Translations under genes and position numbers: made by a program
NCBI GenBank assembly: GCA_964607865.1
Contig: CAZSLZ010000074.1
Location: 1 to 15,956 of the forward strand
DNA: 15,956 nucleotides
Reading direction: 5' to 3'
Source of the DNA: CAZSLZ01 sp964607865
Lineage (GTDB): Bacteria; Vulcanimicrobiota; JAJTBE01; CAZSLZ01
Notes under the pieces: model-generated
Databases searched by the model: none
What the model saw: the letters and a program-made list of their open reading frames with translations, nothing else
Told to the model about the DNA's origin: nothing
Shown: in pieces, positions 6,329 to 13,893 of the stretch
How the letters are laid out: each line of letters opens with the position of its first letter
Numbering within the stretch: the first letter of the stretch is position 1

Positions 6329-8125
6329 TCAGTTTTCAGCTTCTTCCAGAAACCTGCCGCTGGATTTTGCCAGATCTTTGAGCAGGTTTAAAGTAGAATG
6401 TAATTTTGGTATTTCCCTGTAATCTTCCAGGTTAAATGGTAATTTAACACTCCAGTTGGCTTCCCGGTGAGGGTCTCCGGGGTCGTTGATCCGGTCGTAA
6501 TTGAAATCCTCGCCAAACAGGCCGGGAATTATGCCCCATAAATCATTGAAAGGCAAAATTAATAATACAGAATTACTGTCAAATAAAGTGGTTAATAATT
6601 TCTTATGAAATTCCTGGGTATAATTACCAGCGAATTTTTCACCCTTTCCCATTACAAATTCCCAGAGAGCTTTTATATCGTTATTGTGGGCCTCCTGCAT
6701 ATGGGGTGAAGGCGCCTGGTAATGAAAATAACCCGGCAGCGACCAGAAATCATGAGTGGTGGTAGTGGACATGGATATATACTCATACTCGTTGGGGTCA
6801 ATAAACGGAGAACCTTCTTCACTCCACTCTCTTTCCCAGATTAATACCTTGTAGCCGGGGATCCCCAGGTTCTTCATGGTTTTTCGGCAAACTGCAGGGA
6901 TAGTTCCCAGATCCTCGCCAATGGGAAGCATATCACAGGATTCCAGCATCATTTTTAAAATCATTTTGCCATGAATTTCCCAAACCGGTTTATATGGAGC
7001 TTTACCCGGATCTTCAGGCTGGAAATATCCGTTATCGCCAGCGGGAGTCCCCCGGGGAAACTCAGGAGTTATGGGAATAGTCCAGATCCGGAAAATACCC
7101 ACAATATGATCAATTCTGAAAATATCGTAAAAATGTGATGCGTATTCCAGCCGTTTTCGCCAGAAAAGATAGTTGTCCCGGCACAAATTACCCCAGTTAT
7201 AAGTGGGGGAGCCCCAGTTCTGCCCCATCTGGCTGTATTGATCCGGTGGCGCACCGGCGCAAACATCCAGGTTGAAATAATCCTGATGCGCCCAGACATC
7301 GGCGGAATCAAAATCTACCTGCAGAGGTATATCACCCTTGATGAAAATTCCCTCTTCCAGGCATTCGTTATGGGCCTGCGACAGTTGCTGGTATGCTACC
7401 CACTGGGTGAACTTGACAAAAAGCAGTTCGTCCCTGTTATCGTGTTTGAATCTTTCCAGCGACTCTTTATTCCTGCTCTTATATTCCTCGGGCCACTCCT
7501 TCCAGGAAGTCCAGCTGTAAAAATTCTTCAGGGTGCGGAAAACTGCGTAATCTTCCAGCCAATATTCGTTATTTCTGATGAATGACTGGAATTGATGCCA
7601 GCGGTGGCTGCCGTTGTAGGAATTCCGGTTGACAAAATCCCAGAAAAGCTTAAAAAGCGCGCCGAATTTAAAAATTCTGATTTTTTCATAATTAATATAT
7701 TTTGAGTTCTTCTCTTCTTCAATAATATGCCAGTTTTCTTCCAGATAATGTTTAAGATCGTCGGAGGGGTATTTAAACTCGTCAATATCCTTGAGAGAGA
7801 TATAAACCGGGTCCAGGGCGAAGGCAGATATGGATGAATATGGTACCTTGCTGCGTCCCATATCGTTAAGGGGCAGTAGTTGAATTATGGTACTGCCAAT
7901 AGATTTACAGAATTCCTTGAAAATTGTTATATCTCCGAATTCCCCCACACCAAAATTGTGGCGGGAGCGGATAGAAGCCAGGGGTATCAGAACTCCGAAA
8001 CGAGGGGTAAACCCGATTTTTTTCCAGGCCTGATAGGTGGGAAGAGGTTTAAAAGCCTCCTCGAAGGGTTTGTTCAGATTCAACATAGGGTCTTTGTTTG
8101 CAATCTCTTCGGTTTTAGTTGGCAT
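6329..8125 (-). CDS. malQ: 4-alpha-glucanotransferase (amylomaltase, GH77, DPE2-like core)
   Basis: MalQ transfers glucan segments between maltooligosaccharides (disproportionation), working in the cytoplasm in glycogen and maltodextrin turnover. The 598-residue form starts at the ATG at 8125, which has GGAGGT 5 nt upstream; the 20 extra codons back to 8185 lack such a site. Conserved blocks in order: N-F-G-V-G-E-F-G-D (about 57-65), I-Q-L-L-P-L-N-D (80-88), G-D-I-P-L-Q-V (264-270), A-P-P-D-Q-Y-S-Q-M-G-Q-N-W-G (292-305), F-R-I-D339-H with the nucleophile, P-I-G-E404-D-L-G with the acid/base, and T-H-D459. The wording R-I-D-H-I-V-G-I-F-R-I-W and G-Q-N-W-G-S-P-T-Y-N-W resembles plant/bacterial DPE2-type enzymes more than E. 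coli MalQ. The N-terminal starch-binding (CBM20) domains of DPE2 are absent. A lipoprotein gene follows in the same direction; the gene upstream is divergent. Confidence 0.93.
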   Translation of the reverse strand: MPTKTEEIANKDPMLNLNKPFEEAFKPLPTYQAWKKIGFTPRFGVLIPLASIRSRHNFGVGEFGDITIFKEFCKSIGSTIIQLLPLNDMGRSKVPYSSISAFALDPVYISLKDIDEFKYPSDDLKHYLEENWHIIEEEKNSKYINYEKIRIFKFGALFKLFWDFVNRNSYNGSHRWHQFQSFIRNNEYWLEDYAVFRTLKNFYSWTSWKEWPEEYKSRNKESLERFKHDNRDELLFVKFTQWVAYQQLSQAHNECLEEGIFIKGDIPLQVDFDSADVWAHQDYFNLDVCAGAPPDQYSQMGQNWGSPTYNWGNLCRDNYLFWRKRLEYASHFYDIFRIDHIVGIFRIWTIPITPEFPRGTPAGDNGYFQPEDPGKAPYKPVWEIHGKMILKMMLESCDMLPIGEDLGTIPAVCRKTMKNLGIPGYKVLIWEREWSEEGSPFIDPNEYEYISMSTTTTHDFWSLPGYFHYQAPSPHMQEAHNNDIKALWEFVMGKGEKFAGNYTQEFHKKLLTTLFDSNSVLLILPFNDLWGIIPGLFGEDFNYDRINDPGDPHREANWSVKLPFNLEDYREIPKLHSTLNLLKDLAKSSGRFLEEAEN

Positions 8126-8251
8126 GAGTACCTCCAGCTTAATAAATTTTATAGCATATTTTAAAATAATTCCTTTTATTCTCATAGGATCCTTTGTAAA
8201 AAAACAAAATAATAGATAAAAGAAAAGTAATTAACGAAAGGCGGCCCCATT

Positions 8252-9724
8252 ATGGTTGATATGCTGGAAACAATAAGGCCCAGGCTTAACCTGCTTTCTG
8301 CAGGCACGGTAAACAAAATTATAGATGAAGCTTTTGATATTCTGGAAAAAGTTGGAATCTTCGTTGAACACGACGGCGCTGTAAAAATGCTGAGGGAAGC
8401 TGGCGCTGATTATGATGAAATTTCCCGTAAAACCTTTTTTCCCCGGAAGCTTGTGGAACAAAGCCTGAAAACAGTTCCACCGCAAATCAGAATGTATGAT
8501 TCCCAGGGTGAACTTTCACTGGATCTATCCGGTGATAACATTCATTTTGATCCCGGCTCCGCCGCCATTAATTTTCTGGATTATGAAACCGGCGGGATCA
8601 GAAAGGGAATGACCGCTGATTTTGTGAACCTGTCAGTTCTGGTGGAAAATTTAAAAAATGTGGACGCCCAGAGTACATCGTTCATTTGCTATGATGTCCC
8701 CGAGGAAATCGGCGATCGATATCGTTTGTACCTGGCATTGAAACATTGCAGCAAACCCATAATTACGGGTATTTTTCAGGAAGACGGCTGGGAAATAATG
8801 AAAGATATGCTGCTGGCAGTTAGAGGTTCTGAAAAAGCCCTGAAAGAAAAGCCCCTGGCCATATTTGACGCCTGCCCTTCGCCACCGTTGAAATGGAGCC
8901 AGCTTACCACCGGTTCATTAATTAAATGCGCCCGCATGGGTATCCCTTCAGAAATGGTATCCATGCCCCTGGCGGGTGCCACAGCTCCGGTTACCATAAT
9001 GGGCTCGGTCACCCAGCATTGCGCCGAATGCCTGGCGGGGATTGTTATTTCCCAGGTGGCCCAGGCAGGCGCGCCTATCATCTGGGGCGGTTCTCCTTCC
9101 ATCTTTGATATGAAAAAAGGGACTACACCCATGGGGGCTATAGAAACAATGATGATTGATGTGGCATATGCCCAGGTGGGAAAAGAATTGAACATCCCCA
9201 CCCACGCTTATCTGGGGTTGACCGACTCCAAACTTATTGATGCCCAGGCAGGTTTTGAAACAGGAATGGGCGCCGTTATGGCAGCCCTGGGCGGAATCAA
9301 TGTTATCTCCGGCGGAGGGCTGATGGATTTTGAATCGCTGTTCAGTTTTGAAAAACTGGTCATAGATAACGAAATTTTCGGGATGGTAAAAAGGCTGGCC
9401 CGGGGAGTGGAACCCAGGGAAACCCCCTTTGCCAGGGATCTTTATGAAGAATTTGAGAAGAAAGGCCATTTTCTATCTATCCCCCATACCATGAAATGGT
9501 TCAGAAAAGAGTTCTATATGAACTCGCCGGTGGTGGAAAGAGCCCCCCTGGGAGAATGGCAGAACAGGGGAAAAACCACTATCGAGGAAAGAGCCCATGA
9601 AAGGGTGGAACAAATTCTGAGTAAAGGTGAAAAATTTGCTTTGAGCGAAGGGAAAACAACTCAACTTGACCAGATTATGCTGGATAATGCCAGAAAATTT
9701 GGAATGGATAAACTCCCTGAATAA
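8252..9724 (+). CDS. MttB-superfamily methyltransferase (non-pyrrolysine)
   Basis: A 490-residue protein of the trimethylamine methyltransferase (MttB, COG5598) superfamily, which moves a methyl group from a quaternary or tertiary amine to a corrinoid protein. Typical blocks: I-D-E-A-F-D-I-L-E-K-V-G-I-F-V-E (about 24-39), H-F-D-P-G-S-A (97-103), a Gly/Ala-rich barrel region with S-M-P-L-A-G-A-T-A-P-V-T (near 240), and T-D-S-K-L-I-D-A-Q-A-G-F-E-T-G followed by G-G-G-L-M-D. There is no internal UAG, so it lacks the pyrrolysine of true MttB. Characterised non-Pyl relatives act on glycine betaine, carnitine, proline betaine or gamma-butyrobetaine; which substrate applies here is unknown. No corrinoid protein, MtgA-like partner or transporter lies in the window, so it looks like an orphan. 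The start at 8252 has GAAAGGCGG upstream with slightly long spacing. Confidence 0.9.
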   Translation: MVDMLETIRPRLNLLSAGTVNKIIDEAFDILEKVGIFVEHDGAVKMLREAGADYDEISRKTFFPRKLVEQSLKTVPPQIRMYDSQGELSLDLSGDNIHFDPGSAAINFLDYETGGIRKGMTADFVNLSVLVENLKNVDAQSTSFICYDVPEEIGDRYRLYLALKHCSKPIITGIFQEDGWEIMKDMLLAVRGSEKALKEKPLAIFDACPSPPLKWSQLTTGSLIKCARMGIPSEMVSMPLAGATAPVTIMGSVTQHCAECLAGIVISQVAQAGAPIIWGGSPSIFDMKKGTTPMGAIETMMIDVAYAQVGKELNIPTHAYLGLTDSKLIDAQAGFETGMGAVMAALGGINVISGGGLMDFESLFSFEKLVIDNEIFGMVKRLARGVEPRETPFARDLYEEFEKKGHFLSIPHTMKWFRKEFYMNSPVVERAPLGEWQNRGKTTIEERAHERVEQILSKGEKFALSEGKTTQLDQIMLDNARKFGMDKLPE

Positions 9725-9869
9725 TTGTAATTATAAAGATTTAAACACAATTTTTATTCAGGAAGGATAAATAATTATTCAATAAAATTCTATATAAAAT
9801 AAATGAAATGAATCTCGGGACAAAAAGTTTCCGGTTGGTTTTAAAAATCTCTTCAGAGGTGAATTGGCA

Positions 9870-12179
9870 ATGGGTACCAGAAAGATATTTCCTGTAAGTT
9901 TACTTGTTATATTAATTGTGCTGGGGTTTTTTACTCTGTTTTCCGGTTGCGGCGGAGGCGAGCCCCTGGCCCAGTCCGGCGATGGCCAGGTCAGCATCAG
10001 GGTGAAATTTCCCCAGGACCAGCGAGGGTTTATTAAATCTTTAAAACAGACCGGCATGGTTATATCTTATTACAGGGTTTCTCTTTATGAAAAAACTGAT
10101 AATTTCCAGGATGCCATAAGTTATGATGGGCAATATTTTGTTCTGGACCGGGAACAGACGGTTTATTACGAGGAAAACACCTCGACCGAAGGAGCGACCG
10201 TGGTTTTTGAACAGGTCCCCGTGGGCATCAAACTCTTGAAAGTCGAAGGATGGGGCCCCGAAACCGAAGGCGGGGAAACTGCACTTATTACCAGAAAAAT
10301 AACCGACGAACAGAATAACACGCTTCAACTGGCCTATGAACAGATAATCAACGTTACCGCAGGCCCTAACAGCCCCATGGCTGCCAACCTTACCCCTTAC
10401 ACACCCGAAACTACTACGCCAGAACCACTACCGCCGCCCCCGCCGCCTCCGGCAACACCAAAAATTACCGAGATTGTTGGAGAATTTAATACCGGCGGAA
10501 TGATTACAATAAAAGGAGAAAATTTTGCCCCCACAGAGGGTATTGTTGAGGTTAAGTTTACCAACAGTTCACAAAAAACCGTATCTTACGAGATAAATAA
10601 AATTTTAGTTTCTTCAACAGAGATTACCTGTAAAATTCCTTACTGGCTGGGTAATGAAGATACCTATAGTTTAAAGGTTCAGGTTAGTGTCAATGGAGTC
10701 ACCAGTAATGAAGTAACCAAGGACATAAATAAAATATGGCATACTTCTGATGTAAAAGAAGTGGCAAGTATTGAATCAATAACAACACCCTTACCTGTAG
10801 ATATTATTGGCGATAAAGAAGGGAATATTATTTCTGTATTTCCTTATGCCTACGATGACTTAAATTATCGAAATGGAGGTAATATATTTATTGCAAAAAA
10901 AGATGTCCCAAATATTATTTACTATCAAGATGATTTTGAAAAAATAAATTCCGGTGGCTGGAGTACTTCTCCATGGACTCAGTTTACAGATGATTTTTTT
11001 ATTTATAAAGACAGCCATCCTTTGGGGACAGCTCCTATTCTTTTACCTGATCTTCATTCATTCCAAGATGGGAAACAGGAAGACATAAGAGCTTTAATGG
11101 TCTATTCAGCTCATGAGCTCGATGAATCCCCCCACACTTATTTATATGTCCTCAACTATGATGAGGAAAACTTGAACTTTCACTGGAGTAAAATTATTTG
11201 TAATGGAATATTGGCAAAAAACGGCCTTGTTGTTGATGCTGTGGAAAATTTTGGCTTCTTGTATAATACTGGGGCCAGCGATAATAATAATTCCTTCTAT
11301 GGATATCCTGATTTTAGCGGACAAACACCCGGTTGGCAATTGGAAGAAATTAGTGATGGTTCTGGTAATTTTATATTACCCAACGCGGTTTTCGCTGATT
11401 CAACCAACCTTTCTAAAGCTACCCCCTCAGCAATGGCAGTTTATTTCGATGAGCTGAATAATGAATTATATGCTGTTCCCAGCAATGATGTTTCCGCCAC
11501 CGAACAATGGAATACAGCTGACCAGATTCTTGTGGCGGATGCTATTGATATGAAAACTTCAAATTTCTACAATACCCGGCCCACCATAATCGATTACCAG
11601 CACAACAACGAAACCAATTATATGATTATTACACCTGTGCAGAGAGGTAAAAAATTAAATTCATATATTAAAAATGAACCTGTCTGGGATCAGGAAACTT
11701 TATCTGATGATAGTTTCATATATGGAATGAAAGTTCATCGTTTAAATAATAAAATATTTTGTTTATATCTTAAAAATAGTAGTATGAATCCAGATGAAAG
11801 TGGTTTGTTTTACAGAGTTTTTGAAAATGGAAGCTGGGGTGCGCAGGTTTTAGTGGATCATCCCGACAATGGCAGTATTGAAGATTTTGACAGTATGGTA
11901 GTTGGCGATAAAATTGCCATTGTTATAAACAGTAATTATTTCAGCAATCTCAGGCAGATATATTCCTATTTTTGTAGTTCACAAGGTACTGTATCTGAGA
12001 AGACTGTTCTAAGAACTTTTGATGAACAAACAGGAAGTAAAACAAGTTCTATCCTCGTAAAACTTCCACGTTTAACCAGAGATTACAATGGAAATATTGT
12101 TTTAGTCTATGGATTTATGGATTCAGAAATTACATCTGGAAATGAAAATTACTTTATTGAATCCATACGTTACGAATAA
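9870..12179 (+). CDS. Large lipoprotein with IPT/TIG domain
   Basis: A 769-residue exported protein. The N-terminus is a lipoprotein signal (G-T-R-K-I, hydrophobic core, F-S-G-C27 followed by G-G-G). The ATG at 9870 is preferred over a TTG at 9864 because AGAGGTGA ends 7 nt before it. Residues about 38-175 form a beta-rich domain of unknown type with V-P-V-G-I-K-L-L-K-V-E-G, then a linker with seven prolines in a row (about 188-194). Residues about 197-285 are an IPT/TIG immunoglobulin-like domain (I-T-I-K-G-E-N-F, I-V-E-V-K-F, V-S-V-N-G-V-T-S-N). Residues about 290-769 are unrecognised; phrases like D-x-x-G-N-I-I-S-V and D-Y-N-G-N-I-V-L-V-Y suggest propeller-like blades. Composition shifts sharply near the TIG domain. 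A terminator follows directly. Binding or cell-surface role is inferred only. Confidence 0.78.
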   Translation: MGTRKIFPVSLLVILIVLGFFTLFSGCGGGEPLAQSGDGQVSIRVKFPQDQRGFIKSLKQTGMVISYYRVSLYEKTDNFQDAISYDGQYFVLDREQTVYYEENTSTEGATVVFEQVPVGIKLLKVEGWGPETEGGETALITRKITDEQNNTLQLAYEQIINVTAGPNSPMAANLTPYTPETTTPEPLPPPPPPPATPKITEIVGEFNTGGMITIKGENFAPTEGIVEVKFTNSSQKTVSYEINKILVSSTEITCKIPYWLGNEDTYSLKVQVSVNGVTSNEVTKDINKIWHTSDVKEVASIESITTPLPVDIIGDKEGNIISVFPYAYDDLNYRNGGNIFIAKKDVPNIIYYQDDFEKINSGGWSTSPWTQFTDDFFIYKDSHPLGTAPILLPDLHSFQDGKQEDIRALMVYSAHELDESPHTYLYVLNYDEENLNFHWSKIICNGILAKNGLVVDAVENFGFLYNTGASDNNNSFYGYPDFSGQTPGWQLEEISDGSGNFILPNAVFADSTNLSKATPSAMAVYFDELNNELYAVPSNDVSATEQWNTADQILVADAIDMKTSNFYNTRPTIIDYQHNNETNYMIITPVQRGKKLNSYIKNEPVWDQETLSDDSFIYGMKVHRLNNKIFCLYLKNSSMNPDESGLFYRVFENGSWGAQVLVDHPDNGSIEDFDSMVVGDKIAIVINSNYFSNLRQIYSYFCSSQGTVSEKTVLRTFDEQTGSKTSSILVKLPRLTRDYNGNIVLVYGFMDSEITSGNENYFIESIRYE

Positions 12180-12181
12180 AA

Positions 12182-12205
12182 AAAAGCCGGGTTGGCCCGG
12201 CTTTT
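12182..12205. terminator. Bidirectional terminator between the TIG lipoprotein and rsmE
   Basis: AAAAGCCGGG (12182-12191) pairs with CCCGGCTTTT (12196-12205) across a TTGG loop, giving a 10-bp stem with T-runs on both strands. It begins 2 nt after the lipoprotein stop and overlaps the rsmE stop codon at 12204-12206, so it serves both convergent genes. Confidence 0.9.
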
Positions 12206-12935
12206 ATATATTCTTCGTTTCATACAGAATAGCTGAGATGGCTGCAAGCGGGGCGGTCCGGGCGTCCAATACCCTCTGCCCCAATGAAGCTTCTTTTATG
12301 CCCCATTCCCTGGCAAGCTCAGCTTCCCCACTGGTAAACCCCCCTTCGGGGCCGATAAAAACCACTATTTCCTTCAATTTGCCAATTTCTATTTTCTGTA
12401 AAACTTGTTTCAGGGGGGTATCCGGGCTTTCTTCCCAGAAAAAAAGAGCTGGGCTGTTCCTGGCATTATCCAGGGCTGCTTTTATATCCAGGGGTTCGTC
12501 GATTTCCATCAACCGGGTTCTGCCGCAAAGGGCTGATGCTCTCTGAATAATTTTTTCCAACCTGAGCATCCTGTTCTGTTTAAAATTCACTTCCTGCGAT
12601 TGGCTTCGGCAAGAAATAAAGGGAACCACCTTTTTTATACCCAGATAAACCAGTTGGGGAATAATATCTTCCAGGGCTTTTCCCTTGAGCATACCCATAT
12701 TCAAGATTATATCCATATCCGGTTCCCGGTTTTTGAATGTACGCTCAAGAATTTTAAAATCTATTTTTGATCTGCTAATGGAAATGATCTCCAGGGTATA
12801 TTCAAACCCGTCGCCGCATATAGCTTCAAGTTGCCAGCCGGGGTAAACTCTCAGCACCCTGGTAAGTTGATGGTGTTGTTCACCGGTTATAACAAGGTTT
12901 TCTATTTGTTCCCCGGGCAGAAAAATTCTGTTCAT
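12204..12935 (-). CDS. rsmE: 16S rRNA (uracil-1498-N3)-methyltransferase RsmE
   Basis: A 243-residue SPOUT-class methyltransferase that methylates U1498 of 16S rRNA with S-adenosylmethionine. The N-terminal PUA-like part includes H-H-Q-L-T-R-V-L-R-V (about 21-30). Family blocks follow: M-G-M-L-K-G-K-A-L-E-D-I-I (about 80-92), P-F-I-S-C-R-S-Q, and the knot loop V-F-I-G-P-E-G-G-F (192-200). Length is normal. The last conserved segment, usually L-R-x-E-T-A after R-V/I, reads L-D224-A-R226-T-A here, so the conserved Arg and Glu are replaced (see findings). AAGGA precedes the start. A terminator hairpin ends 16 nt upstream of the start codon on the coding strand, leaving no room for a promoter between them. 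Confidence 0.92.
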   Translation of the reverse strand: MNRIFLPGEQIENLVITGEQHHQLTRVLRVYPGWQLEAICGDGFEYTLEIISISRSKIDFKILERTFKNREPDMDIILNMGMLKGKALEDIIPQLVYLGIKKVVPFISCRSQSQEVNFKQNRMLRLEKIIQRASALCGRTRLMEIDEPLDIKAALDNARNSPALFFWEESPDTPLKQVLQKIEIGKLKEIVVFIGPEGGFTSGEAELAREWGIKEASLGQRVLDARTAPLAAISAILYETKNI

Positions 12936-12951
12936 AATTTTCCTTCAGATT

Positions 12952-12976
12952 AAAAAAACGGGCTAAGCCCGTTTTT
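12952..12976 (-). terminator. Terminator of the PilO-like gene
   Basis: AAAAACGGGC (12954-12963) pairs with GCCCGTTTTT (12967-12976) across a TAA loop. Read leftward, the stem runs into seven T residues. It lies 14 nt past the PilO-like stop codon and just before rsmE. The plus-strand copy also has a T-run, but no rightward gene ends here. Confidence 0.85.
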
Positions 12977-12990
12977 GTGTAATCGATTAA

Positions 12991-13680
12991 TTATTTTCCC
13001 TTACCGCCTTTGGGGTCAGGCTCTTCAACCATATCTTCGGGAACTTCATCCATTTCGGTTTTCTCTTCATTTAAGTATGCAATCATGGGCATGGAAACTT
13101 TCAGCCTGGGAGATTCTCCCACAGAACCGCCTTTTCCACTGAGGGAAATTTTGTCTATGGTAATCAGACGTTCAAGCCTCAACGCTGCCAGCTGATGAAG
13201 AAAATGAATGACTGTTGAAAACTTGGCTTCATACTCTACCTGAAAGCTCTGTTTTGGAAAAATCATCAAAGCTTTGACCTCATCATCCCCGCCTCCTTCG
13301 GTGGGCATTATCAGCTCGCCGGGAGTAATCTTGTTAACCTGGAGAAAAGGATCACCGGTCACTTTCTTTTCGTATGCAATCAGATCTTCCATTTCCTGGA
13401 TAAATTTGGGTACAAAGATCGCAGCGTCTTCCTTGGGCAGTTTCTGCTGAATCAGCGCGTTCAGTTCAGCTTCCAGTCTTTCTTTTCTCTTGATTTGTTC
13501 GGGCAAAGCCTTAACTCTCTGTTCGTTGGTTTCCAACTGGGCTACTTTCGCCTTATAGGTATCTTCCAAAGATTCTATCTCATTTAACTTCTTTTGATAA
13601 TCGAGGAGGAAAAACCCCACACCAATAAGAGCTATTAAGACCACGGTCAGAACAATTTTCATGGGAGTATTTAAAGCCAT
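12991..13680 (-). CDS. PilO-like inner-membrane protein
   Basis: A 229-residue single-pass membrane protein: short N-terminus, one membrane helix (about residues 8-26), a long coiled coil (about 28-85, with K-L-N-E-I-E-S-L-E and E-R-L-E-A-E-L-N-A-L), then a compact alpha/beta domain with a beta-strand F-Q-V-E-Y-E-A-K-F-S and a helix V-I-H-F-L-H-Q-L-A-A-L. This order is that of PilO/GspM proteins, where the helix and coiled coil pair with PilN and the ferredoxin-like domain supports the pilus or secretion assembly platform. The last 20 residues are highly acidic, then G-K-G-K. No PilM, PilN, PilP or secretin gene is in the window, so the assignment rests on fold pattern only. The start has GGAGGTG 7 nt upstream. 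A strong terminator follows. Confidence 0.7.
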   Translation of the reverse strand: MALNTPMKIVLTVVLIALIGVGFFLLDYQKKLNEIESLEDTYKAKVAQLETNEQRVKALPEQIKRKERLEAELNALIQQKLPKEDAAIFVPKFIQEMEDLIAYEKKVTGDPFLQVNKITPGELIMPTEGGGDDEVKALMIFPKQSFQVEYEAKFSTVIHFLHQLAALRLERLITIDKISLSGKGGSVGESPRLKVSMPMIAYLNEEKTEMDEVPEDMVEEPDPKGGKGK

Positions 13681-13750
13681 TAATTTGCACCTCCAGAATA
13701 TAATGCAATTATTTAGGTTACTATTCCCTATTTATTATTTAATCCCTGTT

Positions 13751-13815
13751 TTCGGTTTTTATTTTTTTACGGGAATTTTTCCCGTTACTATTACTATTAA
13801 ATAAACAGAACCGAA
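13751..13815. repeat. Nested inverted repeats in a divergent intergenic region
   Basis: The inner repeat ACGGGAA/TTCCCGT (13769-13785, TTT loop) is flanked by an outer pair TTCGGTT (13751-13757) and AACCGAA (13809-13815). Neither orientation is followed by a T-run, so it is not an intrinsic terminator. It lies between the divergent PilO-like and CPBP protease genes and may be a shared control site; no confident promoter could be placed. Confidence 0.4.
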
Positions 13816-13893
13816 TAATTCAATAAGAAATAGGATGTTCATAGTTAGTGTCGAAAAAAGTCTTTAAAAGTTTCATCTATCAGGAGAATTTTC

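Noticed and set aside
8776..9469. Two leftward open frames (141 and 173 codons) inside the MttB-family gene
   Set aside because: Antisense shadows of a strongly recognised coding sequence; their protein sequences show no family motif.
13769..13785. Possible intrinsic terminator ACGGGAA/TTCCCGT
   Set aside because: Neither strand has a T-run after the stem; the T-rich sequence precedes it on the plus strand, and no gene ends there.
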